From the NCBI RefSeq assembly GCF_021287135.1, contig NZ_JAJTBB010000067.1:1-54366 (forward strand): a stretch of 54,366 nucleotides of DNA, in the 5' to 3' direction. The stretch comes from Acidovorax sp. Its GTDB lineage: Bacteria; Pseudomonadota; Gammaproteobacteria; Burkholderiales; Burkholderiaceae_C. A program made the position numbers and the translations under genes. The notes below the pieces were generated by a model. That model saw nothing but the letters and a program-made list of their open reading frames with translations. It did not search any database and had not been told where the DNA came from. Below are positions 1 to 7,852 of this stretch, piece after piece. Every line of letters begins with the position of its first letter. The stretch's first letter is position 1.

Positions 1-62
1 TGCCTTGCCAGTTCAACGAATTCCTGTCTCAGGTTCATGGTGTTGCAAGCCTTCCATGGCAT
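1..62 (-). CDS. IS481-family transposase, N-terminal fragment (partial at window edge)
   Basis: The minus strand opens with ATG at 62-60 and reads MPWKACNTMNLRQEFVELAR before leaving the window. MPWK followed by a short Met-rich stretch and a RxEFV-type helix is the characteristic beginning of IS481-family integrase-core transposases, where it leads into an N-terminal helix-turn-helix. Only about 20 codons are visible, so the DDE catalytic core cannot be assessed, nor whether the gene is intact. A GGAGGT Shine-Dalgarno sequence lies just upstream on the minus strand. Confidence 0.6.
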   Translation of the reverse strand, partial: MPWKACNTMNLRQEFVELAR

Positions 63-139
63 AGCGACCTCCGGCGAAGTTCGCCGAAAGTGTTAACCAT
101 GTCCCCGCACACCTGTTAACCATGTGTCCGATCTGAACA
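1..139 (-). mobile_element. End of an IS481-type insertion sequence, cut by window edge
   Basis: Read on the minus strand, the element starts at 139 with TGTTCAGATCGG and runs leftward out of the window. A 12-bp direct repeat, TGTTAACCATGT, occurs at 91-102 and 114-125 (23-bp period), in the non-coding tip before the transposase start; such repeated tip sequences are usual transposase-binding sites. The transposase start at 62 fits an IS481-family element. The outer boundary at 139 is inferred from the TGT terminus; the other end is outside the window. Confidence 0.7.
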
Positions 140-228
140 GCGAAGCAAAGAACAAGTACCTCGGCCGCCGGGCCGAGACCCGGCTCCCGTCGTTCAACCG
201 AGCACGCCGCTCAAACCAGCGAACGTGC

Positions 229-256
229 GCCCAGGTTTCGACAAGCTCAACCCACC
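229..256. repeat. Short TTCGACAAGCTCAA-type repeat at the 3' end of the exporter gene
   Basis: GGTTTCGACAAGCTCAACCC lies at about 234-253. It resembles a short palindromic repeat core (TTCGACARGCTCA) seen scattered in many proteobacterial genomes. The TGA stop of the YedA-like exporter (247-249) lies inside it, so the repeat supplies the stop codon. Assignment to a repeat family is from memory of the motif. Confidence 0.35.
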
Positions 257-1191
257 GGCCGTGCCACCACCCCCCTGCGCCCCACCCACCACGCCTGCAG
301 CGACCGCCCATACAAGATGAACCCCAGCGCCGCCCCGATCAACGGCAGCGCCGCAAACACCCACCCCGTCAACACCTCGCCCCCCAGCGCCACCCCCACC
401 ACCAACGCCACCGCCGGGTTCACAAACGAATAGCTTCCTGCCAGCGCAGGCGACGTGTTCTGCAGCAGCCACAGGTAGGCGTTGAGCGTGAGCAGCGTGC
501 CAAACACCAGCAGATAGCCCCAGGCGGCCCAGGACTTGGCACTCACCTGTGCGAGGGACGAGACCGGCTCGAACCACGGCGCCACCAGCAGGCCCAGGGC
601 GCCGCCCACCAGCCACTGCGCGGCCGAGGCCATGGCGGGTGCGGGCAGCGACAACTTGCGCGAGGCGTACGAGCCCACGCTCCACGCCAGCGGGGCGGCA
701 AAGGCCAGCAGCGCCCCCAGCCAGGTGGCCGAGAAGTCGCCCTCCAGCGCCAGCAGCAGCGCCCCCGCCACGCCCAGCGCCAGGCCGATCCAGCTGGTGA
801 AGGGCACACGTTCACCGCCCAGGCGCGACCACAGCGCGAGCCACATGGGCATGGTGGTCACCACCGTGGCCATCAGGCCCGAACCGATGCCCAGCTTCTG
901 CGCGAAGCCCGTCAGGTTCATGGCCAGGAATACCATGCAGCCCCCCACCACGGCCGCGTTGCGCCACTGCCGGGCCGTGGGCAGTGCCTGCCCCTGCCAC
1001 AGCGCGATGAGCAGCATGACGCCGCCCGCGCACAGGAAGCGCAGCGCATTCATCAGCAGCGGCGGCATGCTGGTGAGCGCGATGCCGATGGCGAAGTACG
1101 TGGTGCCCCACACCACATAGACCAGAGCCAAGGCCGCCGCCACGGCCCAGGGCGCGGGCGTGCGCGCTTGCGCATGGAAAATTGTCGGCAT
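247..1191 (-). CDS. YedA-like EamA/DMT-family drug/metabolite exporter
   Basis: This 314-residue inner-membrane protein is built of hydrophobic segments throughout and carries two EamA repeats (about residues 12-140 and 155-290). It closely follows the E. coli YedA pattern: VWGTTYF near the N-terminus, PPLLMNALRF, the second-half SPALAGSYSFVNPAVALVVG, and a similar length (about 306 in E. coli). DMT proteins of this type export small metabolites or amino acids; the substrate is not readable. I chose ATG at 1191; a GTG at 1200 adds three residues. It is divergent from an Lrp/AsnC regulator only about 70 bp away, a common exporter-regulator pairing, so that regulator probably controls it. Confidence 0.85.
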   Translation of the reverse strand: MPTIFHAQARTPAPWAVAAALALVYVVWGTTYFAIGIALTSMPPLLMNALRFLCAGGVMLLIALWQGQALPTARQWRNAAVVGGCMVFLAMNLTGFAQKLGIGSGLMATVVTTMPMWLALWSRLGGERVPFTSWIGLALGVAGALLLALEGDFSATWLGALLAFAAPLAWSVGSYASRKLSLPAPAMASAAQWLVGGALGLLVAPWFEPVSSLAQVSAKSWAAWGYLLVFGTLLTLNAYLWLLQNTSPALAGSYSFVNPAVALVVGVALGGEVLTGWVFAALPLIGAALGFILYGRSLQAWWVGRRGVVARPVG

Positions 1192-1261
1192 ATTCTTCAC
1201 TTCACCGAAAAATGAATGGAAACCGCGAGGTTTTCGAAATTCTTACCAAAGTCAGGCGACT

Positions 1262-1750
1262 ATGCAAGCAAATATTCAGACAGATGACATGGACGCCAGA
1301 ATTATTTCGGCACTCGGAGCGGACGGGCGGCGTTCATACGCCGATGTCGGGGCCGAGGTCGGGCTGTCCACCGCGGCTGTGCACGAACGGGTGAAGAAGC
1401 TGCTCGACAAGGGCGTGATCCGCCGCTTTTCCATCAGCGTGGACCCGGAGCGCGTGGGCCTGAACTTCACCGCGTTCGTGGCCATCCGCAACGATGGCGG
1501 CGTGCACTGCCGCGACGTGGCCCCACGCCTGCGGGCCATGCCGCAGGTGGAAGAGCTGCACAGCGTGGCGGGCGAATACGACTTCCTGGCCAAGATCCGC
1601 ACCACCCATGCGCGCGGGCTGGAGGACGTGCTCTACCAGATCAAGGCGATTGCCGGCGTGGCGCGCACCACCAGCACCGTGGTGCTGAACACCGAGTTCG
1701 AGGACCGGCCGCTGGATCTGGGCTGGATGAATGCCGACAAGAACGACTGA
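1262..1750 (+). CDS. Lrp/AsnC-family transcriptional regulator
   Basis: The 162-residue product has an N-terminal winged helix-turn-helix (about residues 9-60; DARIISALGADGRRSYADVG, then the recognition helix STAAVHERVKKL). A C-terminal RAM effector-binding domain follows (about 68-150), with the typical EYDFLAKIRT and VLNTEF strands. Such proteins form dimers or octamers that sense amino acids. The frame is open further upstream, but ATG 1262 begins exactly where the family begins. The gene is divergent from the YedA-like exporter with about 70 bp between starts, so it probably regulates exporter and itself, like other Lrp-type regulators of amino-acid efflux. The ligand is unknown. Confidence 0.88.
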   Translation: MQANIQTDDMDARIISALGADGRRSYADVGAEVGLSTAAVHERVKKLLDKGVIRRFSISVDPERVGLNFTAFVAIRNDGGVHCRDVAPRLRAMPQVEELHSVAGEYDFLAKIRTTHARGLEDVLYQIKAIAGVARTTSTVVLNTEFEDRPLDLGWMNADKND

Positions 1751-1761
1751 ACGCAGCGGCT

Positions 1762-1783
1762 GCGCGGCCCGCTTCGGCCGCGC
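1762..1783. terminator. GC-rich stem-loop between convergent genes
   Basis: GCGCGGCC (1762-1769) and GGCCGCGC (1776-1783) form a perfect 8-bp stem with a 6-base loop, located between the convergent stops of the Lrp regulator and the HD oxygenase. There is no U tract on either side, so it is at best a weak intrinsic terminator or a pause site. Confidence 0.35.
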
Positions 1784-1795
1784 CCGCACTGCCCG

Positions 1796-2353
1796 TTACG
1801 CCGGAGACAGCGGCGCCTCGACCGCCAGTGCGCGAACAGCGGACAGGTAGTGGGCCAGCGGCGGCGTGGCCAGCCCGGGCACCTTGGCATGGTCGTCGTA
1901 GCGGCGCAAACGAATAGCCTCCTGCGCAAAAGGCAGGCTCGCAAAACGCTCTGCCTCCGGCCCGGAAAACGCCCCGCCTTGCAGCACCAGGCTGTGCTGC
2001 GAAGCGGGCGACAAGGCCTCCCAGTAGCCGGGCTCCACCGTGCACAAATACCGCTTGGCATCCACGTGCAGGCGGATGGGCTCCAGCACCGCGTCGGGCA
2101 ACAGGCTGCGCAAGAACGGCAGCGCCACGTATTGATGCAAATCGTCCTGCTCGTGCGTTCCGCCGCCCGGCGCCAGCAAGTGGCCCAGATCGTGCAGCAG
2201 GCACGCCGCCACGGTGGCGGGGCTCTCGCCCGCCTGCTCGGCCAGCTGCGCGCACTGCAGCGCGTGCTCCAGCTGGCTCACCGCCTCGCGGCCGTATTGG
2301 AGGGGGCCTTGGGTGACCAGCAGGTGCTCGATCTCTTGCAGGGTGAGTGCCAT
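1796..2353 (-). CDS. PhnZ-like HD-domain phosphonate oxygenase
   Basis: This 185-residue HD-superfamily protein is of the type associated with phosphonate-degradation operons. PhnZ is a mixed-valence diiron oxygenase that cleaves the C-P bond of 2-amino-1-hydroxyethylphosphonate. By motif, its key residues line up with a constant offset of four: Tyr20, Glu23, His30, His54-Asp55, His58, then His73, His96, Lys100 and Asp153. These correspond to PhnZ Tyr24, Glu27, His34, His58-Asp59, His62, His80, His104, Lys108 and Asp161 as I recall them. It starts 13 bases after phnE stops, so it is the last gene of the phnCDE unit. PhnY, the hydroxylase that normally feeds PhnZ, is not in the window. The exact substrate is therefore open. 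Confidence 0.82.
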   Translation of the reverse strand: MALTLQEIEHLLVTQGPLQYGREAVSQLEHALQCAQLAEQAGESPATVAACLLHDLGHLLAPGGGTHEQDDLHQYVALPFLRSLLPDAVLEPIRLHVDAKRYLCTVEPGYWEALSPASQHSLVLQGGAFSGPEAERFASLPFAQEAIRLRRYDDHAKVPGLATPPLAHYLSAVRALAVEAPLSPA

Positions 2354-2366
2354 GGCGGGCCTCCGA

Positions 2367-3173
2367 TCAGATCAGGACTTTGCGGATGCGGGCCGACACC
2401 AGGTCGATCGCGCTCACGGTGACGACGATGATGAGCATCACCGCACAGGTCTCGGCGTACTGGAAGCCGCGGATGATCTCCCACAGCACCACGCCAATGC
2501 CGCCGGCTCCCACCATGCCCACCACCGACGCGGACCGCACATTGGCCTCGAAGCGGTAGAGCGTGTAGGAGATCCACAGCGGCATCACCTGCGGGATCAC
2601 GCCGTAGATGATCTCGTGCAGCGCACTCGCGCCGGTGGAGCGGATGCCCTCCACGGGCTGCGGGTCGATGGCTTCCACGGCTTCAGAGAACAGCTTGGCC
2701 AGCGTGCCCGAGGTATGGATCCACAGCGCCAGCACGCCGGCGAAAGGGCCCAGGCCCACGGCCACCACAAACAGCATGGCGAACACCATCTCGTTGATGG
2801 CGCGGCAGGCGTCCAGCACGCGGCGCACCGGCTGGTACACCCACCAGGGCACGATGTTGGACGACGCGAGCAAGGCCAGCGGCACGGCGGTGACCACCGC
2901 CAGGGCCGTGCCCCACAGCGCGATCTGCAGCGTGACGAGTATCTCCTGCACATAGATCTGCCACTGCGCAAAATTGGGCGGAAAGAACTCCGCCGCGTAC
3001 CGCACCATGTTGCCCGAGTCGTTCCACAGATCGAGCGGGCGCATGTCGGCGCCCTTCCACGAGGCCGCCAGCAGCACCAGCAGGATGCCCCACGACAGGT
3101 ACCAGGCCAGGCTGCGCTTGGGCGCCGCGGTGCTGGCCAGCGTGGCCAGCGAGGGATTCAAAGCAGAGGACAT
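2367..3173 (-). CDS. phnE: Phosphonate ABC transporter permease PhnE
   Basis: The 268-residue inner-membrane permease belongs to the BPD_transp_1 (MetI-like) fold and forms the channel of the PhnCDE phosphonate importer. About six hydrophobic segments are seen, including one near residues 23-40. The cytoplasmic coupling loop reads [21 protein letters not shown], matching the EAA-type motif that docks on PhnC. The segment [16 protein letters not shown] is typical of PhnE. The frame is open further upstream into phnD's end, but ATG 3173 gives the usual PhnE length. It lies 34 bp after phnD in the phnC-phnD-phnE order. Only one phnE copy is present, as in many proteobacteria. Confidence 0.93.
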   Translation of the reverse strand: MSSALNPSLATLASTAAPKRSLAWYLSWGILLVLLAASWKGADMRPLDLWNDSGNMVRYAAEFFPPNFAQWQIYVQEILVTLQIALWGTALAVVTAVPLALLASSNIVPWWVYQPVRRVLDACRAINEMVFAMLFVVAVGLGPFAGVLALWIHTSGTLAKLFSEAVEAIDPQPVEGIRSTGASALHEIIYGVIPQVMPLWISYTLYRFEANVRSASVVGMVGAGGIGVVLWEIIRGFQYAETCAVMLIIVVTVSAIDLVSARIRKVLI

Positions 3174-3207
3174 GGGGTCACCCGGGCCACGACATCCGAC
3201 CGGCGGA

Positions 3208-4155
3208 TTACTTGAGCGACGCCAGCTGCTGGTCGATCTCGGCCAGGCGGGTCTTCTTGTCGGCCTCGGCCAGGGTGGCATCGGCCTCGATCTTGTTGCG
3301 CTTGCCGAACAGGTCCAGCTGGCGGATGGGCGTGAGCTGGGCATTGGTGGAGGGCTTGAAGCCCGACAGCTTGGAGATCTTCATGACGATCTCCTTTTCA
3401 CGCGCATCGGTCTTGGCGTAGTGGTAGAAGAAGTCGCGGATCTTGGTCTTGGTGGCCTCGGGCAGGTCCTTGCGCATGACCAGCGGGTCCAGCGGGATCA
3501 GGGGCGAGGTCCAGATGATCTTGATGTCCTTGAACTTCTCGGGCTGGCGCTCCTTGATCTTTTCCAGGTTCTCGCTGTTGTTGGTCGCCACGTCCACCTG
3601 CTTGTTGGCCACGGCCAGGGCGTTGGTCTCGTGGTTGGCGCTGCGCACCACCTTGAAGTGCGTCTTGGCGTCCACCTTGTTCTGCGCAAAGGCGTAGTAG
3701 CCGGGCACCAGGAAGCCCGAGGTGGAGTTGGGATCGCCATTGCCAAAGCTCAGCGACTTGCCATTCTTGAGCACGTCGTCCAGGCTGGCCAGGGGGCTGT
3801 CCTTGTGCACGATGAGGTGCGAGTAGTAGCCCTGCGTTCCGTCGGCATTCACCATCTGCGCAAAGACTTCGCCATTGGCGCGGTCCACGGCTTCCATGGC
3901 CGACTTGTTGCCCAGCCACGCCACCTGCATCTTGTTGAAGCGCATGGCTTCGATCAGGCCCGCGTAGTCCGACGCGAAGAAGGCGTTGATCTTCAGGCCC
4001 GTCTGCTTGGCCATGTCGTCCAGCAGCGGCTGCCAGTCGGCCTTGAGGTTTTGCGACGCCTCGGTCGAGATCATGCCGAAGTTGATGTCTTGGGCCAACG
4101 CGCCCGTGGTCAGGCCCACCCCGAGGGTCAGGGCGGCAAACAGTTTCTTGAACAT
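3208..4155 (-). CDS. phnD: Phosphonate ABC transporter periplasmic binding protein PhnD
   Basis: The 315-residue precursor begins with a Sec signal peptide ([20 protein letters not shown], cleavage after about residue 21). It continues with a PhnD/type-II periplasmic-binding fold: [19 protein letters not shown] at the mature start, the ligand-loop region [14 protein letters not shown], and [21 protein letters not shown] further on. It captures alkylphosphonates in the periplasm and hands them to PhnE/PhnC. The start at 4155 is fixed by the signal peptide and a TGGAG ribosome-binding site 9 bases upstream. It is separated from phnC by a 56-bp pyrimidine-rich (coding strand) spacer. The C-terminal helical tail is Lys/Glu-rich. 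Confidence 0.94.
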   Translation of the reverse strand: MFKKLFAALTLGVGLTTGALAQDINFGMISTEASQNLKADWQPLLDDMAKQTGLKINAFFASDYAGLIEAMRFNKMQVAWLGNKSAMEAVDRANGEVFAQMVNADGTQGYYSHLIVHKDSPLASLDDVLKNGKSLSFGNGDPNSTSGFLVPGYYAFAQNKVDAKTHFKVVRSANHETNALAVANKQVDVATNNSENLEKIKERQPEKFKDIKIIWTSPLIPLDPLVMRKDLPEATKTKIRDFFYHYAKTDAREKEIVMKISKLSGFKPSTNAQLTPIRQLDLFGKRNKIEADATLAEADKKTRLAEIDQQLASLK

Positions 4156-4211
4156 GGGGAAAGCTCCAGAGAGGGAAGGGAAGAAAAAGGGAGGGAGAGG
4201 GGAAACGCCGA

Positions 4212-5072
4212 TCAGGCGGCCCGCACCATGGCGGGCGACCACTGCGGCACGGACACCGGGGCTGCCGCCGGCACGGCGGGCGCAGCCGCGGCGTCGGGCA
4301 GGATCTCGTCGGCCTGCACGCCGTACAGGCTGCGCAGCAGCGCGGGTGTGAGGGCGGCCGAAGGGCCGTCGTACACCACCTGCCCCTGGTGCAGGGCCAC
4401 CACGCGGGGGCAGTACTTGATGGCCACATCGACCTGGTGCAAGGACACGACCACGGTGCAGCGGTCTTCGCGGTTGATGCGCGCCAGGATCTCCATGACC
4501 TTGCGCGACGATTCGGGGTCCAGCGAGGCGATGGGCTCGTCGGCCAGCACCACCTTGGCACCCTGCACCAGGGTGCGCGCAATGGCCGCGCGCTGCTGCT
4601 GGCCGCCCGACAGGGTGGACGCGCGCTGCGCGTGGCACTCGGCAATGCCCACGCGGTGCAGGGCCTCCAGCGCCAAGGCCCGCTCCTGCGGCTTGAACAT
4701 GCGCAGCCAGCCGCGCCACCAGGGCGTGCGGTGCAGCAGGCCCACCAGCACATTCATCAGCACGGGCAAGCGGTCCACCAGGTTGAACTGCTGGAACACA
4801 AAGCCCACCTGCGAGCGCACCTTGCGGATGTCGCCGTGGATGCGCCCGCCCTGCTGCACGCAGCGGCCATCGACCTCAATCAGCGAATTGCTGGACGCAT
4901 CGGCCACGACCAGACCCGCCACATGGCGCAGCAGGGTGGACTTGCCCGAGCCCGAGGCGCCGATCAGTGCCACCATCTCGCCGCGCTGCAGGGTGAGGTT
5001 GATGTCGCGCAGGGCATGCTTGCCGTTGGCGAAATGCTTGTTCAGTTGGTGGATGTGCAGTGCGGCGGTCAT
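4212..5072 (-). CDS. phnC: Phosphonate ABC transporter ATP-binding protein PhnC
   Basis: The 286-residue ATPase of the phosphonate importer carries Walker [10 protein letters not shown] (38-46), the Q-loop at VFQQFN (about 92-97), signature LSGGQQQR (154-161), Walker B VVLADEP (174-180) and the H-loop in VVVSLHQVD. The stretch [15 protein letters not shown] and the SLDPESS D-loop are typical of PhnC. The last 35 residues are Ala/Pro-rich and beyond the conserved fold. ATG 5072 follows a strong AGGAGG site. It is the first gene of phnC-phnD-phnE-HD, and its upstream region holds a PHO box and a PhnF-type operator. Confidence 0.95.
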   Translation of the reverse strand: MTAALHIHQLNKHFANGKHALRDINLTLQRGEMVALIGASGSGKSTLLRHVAGLVVADASSNSLIEVDGRCVQQGGRIHGDIRKVRSQVGFVFQQFNLVDRLPVLMNVLVGLLHRTPWWRGWLRMFKPQERALALEALHRVGIAECHAQRASTLSGGQQQRAAIARTLVQGAKVVLADEPIASLDPESSRKVMEILARINREDRCTVVVSLHQVDVAIKYCPRVVALHQGQVVYDGPSAALTPALLRSLYGVQADEILPDAAAAPAVPAAAPVSVPQWSPAMVRAA

Positions 5073-5094
5073 GGCAGCCTCCTGGGGGGTTAAG

Positions 5095-5106
5095 TCGTCT
5101 AGACAA
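5095..5106 (-). promoter_or_regulatory. Predicted PhnF operator upstream of phnC
   Basis: Minus strand TTGTCTAGACGA, with the perfect 8-bp core GTCTAGAC at 5097-5104. It matches the dyad upstream of phnG (TTGTCTATACAA, 11529-11518) at 10 of 12 positions. It also resembles the mycobacterial PhnF site TGGTATAGACCA known from the literature. It lies 22 bp upstream of the phnC start, between the PHO box and the ribosome-binding site, where a repressor would block transcription. Confidence 0.6.
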
Positions 5107-5126
5107 CCGGAGTTTGGTTGCTGGGC

Positions 5127-5144
5127 GTGACAGCGCTTTGACAG
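5127..5144 (-). promoter_or_regulatory. PHO box (PhoB site) upstream of phnC
   Basis: Minus strand CTGTCAAAGCGCTGTCAC is a pair of CTGTCA direct repeats with an 11-base period, the layout of the PHO box consensus (CTGTCAT, four bases, CTGTCAC/T). It lies 54-72 bp upstream of the phnC start. PhoB-phosphate would recruit polymerase here under phosphate starvation. Confidence 0.7.
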
Positions 5145-5181
5145 TTGGGAGAAGTTTGGGTGTCAGGGTTGTGCAGGGCGC

Positions 5182-6336
5182 CTACAGCACCCGCTGCCCT
5201 TCACGCCACACGCCGCGCACGACAGCTTGGCGGCCGCCGCCAGGCAACTCGGCCATGTGCACCTGCACCAGGTCGGCGCGCAAGCCCGGCGCCAGCGCGC
5301 CCCGGTCCGCCATGCCCGCGGCCCGGGCCGGGTTGCAGGTGACGGTGGCCACGGCCTGGGGCAAGGGCAGGATGTCGTCCTGCACCAGCCGCATCACTGC
5401 GCTCAGCAGGCTGCCGGGCACGTAGTCGGACGAGAGGATGTCCAGAAGCCCCCGGCGCGCCAGATCGGCCGCGGCCACGTTGCCCGAATGCGAACCACCG
5501 CGCACCACGTTGGGCCCGCCCATCACGGTGAGCAGCCCGCGCTCGTGCGCGGCCTGGGCTGCGGCCAGCGTGGTGGGGAACTCCGACATTGCGGCCCCTT
5601 CGGCATGGGCCTGCTCCACATGCGCCACCGTGGTGTCGTCGTGGCTGGCCAGCGAGATGCCGTGCGTGCGGCAGTAGTCCACAAAATACGCACGGTGCGG
5701 CTCGGCGTATTGCGCTTGCAGCGTGGCGGCGTGCGACACCTGGCGCTCGAACTTCTCGGCGCTCCAGCCCTTCTTGCCGGTGTAGTAGGTGCGCGCCTGC
5801 TCGATGTTCTCCCACTGGCGCTGGCCCGGGGTGTGGTCCATCAGCGAGATCAGCGACAGGCGCGGGTGGCCGTGGAAGGGCTCGAACAGATCAATGGTGT
5901 TGGGCGCGGGCAGCTCGCAGCGCACATGCAGGTGGTGGTCGGCGCGCAGCAGGTTGCGCTCGGTGCAGGTGTCGAGGGTGTCGAGCACGCGGTTCCAGGC
6001 GCTGCCGCGCAGGCTGTCCGCGTCGGCCTCGCCCACGCCCAGCGCGTCCAGCACCGTCGTGATGCCCGCGGCCGCAATCTCGGCGTCGTGCGCCAGCAGT
6101 GCGGGCATCTCGGCCCATTGCACCTTGGGGCGCGGCATGAGGTGGCGCTCGAAGTTGTCAGTGTGGATTTCCACCAGGCCCGGCAGCAGGTAGTCGCCGC
6201 CCAGGTCAATGCCTTGCAGGGCCGCGGTGGCCCCGCTGTCCAGCGACGCAATGCACCCGCCCTCCACCTGCAGGCTGCCCTGCACCACTTCGCCCGGCAG
6301 CACCATGCGGGCATTCTTGAACACGGTCGCGGTCAT
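5182..6336 (-). CDS. phnM: Ribose 1-methylphosphonate 5-triphosphate diphosphatase PhnM
   Basis: The 384-residue amidohydrolase-superfamily enzyme removes pyrophosphate from alpha-D-ribose 1-alkylphosphonate 5-triphosphate, making the 5-phosphate substrate for PhnJ (EC 3.6.1.63). The metal-binding start of the barrel is PGLVEIHTDNFERH (His58, Asp60). The family hallmarks SLMDHTPGQRQ, GISLASHDDTT, MGGPNVVRGGSHSGN and LSSDYVPGSLL are all present in order. Its ATG overlaps the phnL stop by four bases, so it is translationally coupled. It is the last gene of the phnG-to-phnM operon; phnC follows after 109 bp with its own control region. Confidence 0.95.
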   Translation of the reverse strand: MTATVFKNARMVLPGEVVQGSLQVEGGCIASLDSGATAALQGIDLGGDYLLPGLVEIHTDNFERHLMPRPKVQWAEMPALLAHDAEIAAAGITTVLDALGVGEADADSLRGSAWNRVLDTLDTCTERNLLRADHHLHVRCELPAPNTIDLFEPFHGHPRLSLISLMDHTPGQRQWENIEQARTYYTGKKGWSAEKFERQVSHAATLQAQYAEPHRAYFVDYCRTHGISLASHDDTTVAHVEQAHAEGAAMSEFPTTLAAAQAAHERGLLTVMGGPNVVRGGSHSGNVAAADLARRGLLDILSSDYVPGSLLSAVMRLVQDDILPLPQAVATVTCNPARAAGMADRGALAPGLRADLVQVHMAELPGGGRQAVVRGVWREGQRVL

Positions 6337-7067
6337 GCCGATGCTCCCCGAAAATCACCCACGTTCACGCGGCGTGTGGCCACGGCGGCGCCCACCTGGG
6401 CGTCGTGAAAAATGCCCACCAGTGCCGCGCCGCGCGCCACGGCCTCGCGGATCATGGCAATCACCGTCTCGGTGTTGGCCGCATCCAGCGATGCGGTGGG
6501 CTCGTCCAGCAGCAGCAGCGGCTTGGGCTTGATCATGTTGCGGGCGATGTTGATGCGTTGCTGCTCTCCGCCCGAGAACGTGGCGGGCGGCAGGTGCCAC
6601 AGCCGCTCGGGGATGCGCAGGCGGGTCAGCCACTGGCGGGCGGCCTCGCGTGCGGTCTCGATGCCCGCAGGGTCGTCGCCCGCGTCTTCGGCCAGCGGCT
6701 CGGCCACCACATCCAGCGCCGACACGCGCGGAATGACCCGCAGGAACTGGCTCACATAGCCCACGGTGTCGCGCCGCAGCTGCACCAGCGCACGCGGCGT
6801 GGCCTGCGTCACGTCCACCACCGTGCCATCGGCCGAGCGCACGGTGATGCGGCCGGCATTGGCCCGGTAGTTGGCGTAGATCATCTTGAGCAGCGTGCTC
6901 TTGCCCATGCCCGAGGGGCCGTCCAGCACCACGCATTCACCGGGCTGCACGGCCAGGTCCACCTGGGCGAGCACGGGCAGTTCGATGCCGTTCTGGTGGT
7001 GCAGGGTGAAGCGCTTGGCCACTCCTTGCATCTGGAGGATGGGCGCAATGGAAGGAGGTGGGTTCAT
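6333..7067 (-). CDS. phnL: Carbon-phosphorus lyase subunit PhnL
   Basis: The 244-residue ABC-type ATPase has Walker A GPSGMGKST (50-58), signature FSGGEQQR, and Walker B LLLLDEP followed by TASLDAAN. PhnL works with PhnI, PhnG and PhnH in attaching the phosphonate to the ribose of ATP, and it binds the core complex together with PhnK; it has no membrane partner. The family-typical segment LRRDTVGYVSQFLRVIPRV is present. ATG 7067 overlaps the phnK stop by four bases and the stop overlaps the phnM start, the same coupling used through the whole operon. GGAGG occurs upstream in the phnK end. Confidence 0.94.
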   Translation of the reverse strand: MNPPPSIAPILQMQGVAKRFTLHHQNGIELPVLAQVDLAVQPGECVVLDGPSGMGKSTLLKMIYANYRANAGRITVRSADGTVVDVTQATPRALVQLRRDTVGYVSQFLRVIPRVSALDVVAEPLAEDAGDDPAGIETAREAARQWLTRLRIPERLWHLPPATFSGGEQQRINIARNMIKPKPLLLLDEPTASLDAANTETVIAMIREAVARGAALVGIFHDAQVGAAVATRRVNVGDFRGASA

Positions 7068-7852
7068 GGCTGCAGTACCGAAGAAACGAGGAGCTGGGTG
7101 TAGGGGTGTTGCGGGTCGTCGAGCACCTGGTCGGTCAGGCCGGCTTCGACCACGCGGCCGCGCTGCATGACCACCATGCGGTGGGCCAGCAGGCGCGCCA
7201 CGGCCAGGTCGTGCGTGACCACAATGGCCGCCAGCTGCATCTGCCGCGTGAGCTGGCGCAGCAGGTCCAGCAAGCGCGCCTGCACCGACACATCCAGGCC
7301 GGAGGTGGGCTCGTCCATGAACACCAGGCGCGGCTGGGTGACCAGGTTGCGCGCAATCTGCAGGCGCTGGCGCATGCCGCCCGAGAAGGTGCGCGGTGCA
7401 TCGTCGATGCGCGCAGCGTCGATCTCCACGCGCTGCAGCCATTCCACCGCCGTGGCGCGCAAGCGGCCGTAGTGGCGCTCGCCCAAGCCCATGAGACGCT
7501 CTCCCACGTTAGCGCCGGCCGAGACCTCCATGCGCAGGCCGTCCGCCGCGTTCTGGTGCACAAAGCCCCAGTCGGTGCGGGCCAGCAGGCGCTGCTGCGC
7601 TTCGGTCATGGCGTACACGTCCTGCAGCTCGCCGCTGCGCTGGCGAAACTGCACCGTGCCTTCGTCCGGCGCGTTGCGCGCCGCGATGGCGTTGAGCAGC
7701 GTGGACTTGCCGGAGCCCGACTCGCCCACCACGGCCAGCACCTCGCCGGGCCACAGGTCAAAGGATGCGCCTTGCAGCGCCACGCGGTCGCCATAGCGCT
7801 TGCCGACGTTGCGCACGCTCAGCAGCGGCGCAGAGGGTTCAGGGTGGTTCAT
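7064..7852 (-). CDS. phnK: Carbon-phosphorus lyase subunit PhnK
   Basis: The 262-residue ABC-type ATPase resembles the dipeptide/oligopeptide importer ATPases, as PhnK does. Walker A GESGSGKST is at 43-51, the signature is FSGGMRQR, Walker B is LVFMDEP with the SGLDVSVQ D-loop, and the C-terminus PQHPYTQLLVSS is typical. PhnK docks on PhnJ in the C-P lyase core complex. The segment RTDWGFVHQNAADGLRM is the PhnK-specific Q-loop region. It overlaps the upstream acetyltransferase gene by four bases (start 7852, upstream stop 7849) and phnL downstream by four. Confidence 0.94.
   Translation of the reverse strand: MNHPEPSAPLLSVRNVGKRYGDRVALQGASFDLWPGEVLAVVGESGSGKSTLLNAIAARNAPDEGTVQFRQRSGELQDVYAMTEAQQRLLARTDWGFVHQNAADGLRMEVSAGANVGERLMGLGERHYGRLRATAVEWLQRVEIDAARIDDAPRTFSGGMRQRLQIARNLVTQPRLVFMDEPTSGLDVSVQARLLDLLRQLTRQMQLAAIVVTHDLAVARLLAHRMVVMQRGRVVEAGLTDQVLDDPQHPYTQLLVSSVLQP

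Noticed and set aside
4156-4211. Purine-rich tract between phnC and phnD as a regulatory element
   Set aside because: It is a simple low-complexity spacer containing the phnD ribosome-binding site; no dyad or hairpin is seen.
2974-5130. Very long open frames on the plus strand opposite the phn operon, and similar ones opposite other genes
   Set aside because: They are antisense shadows caused by the GC-rich third codon positions; their products are His/Arg/Gly-rich with no family pattern, and the opposite strand carries well-conserved genes.
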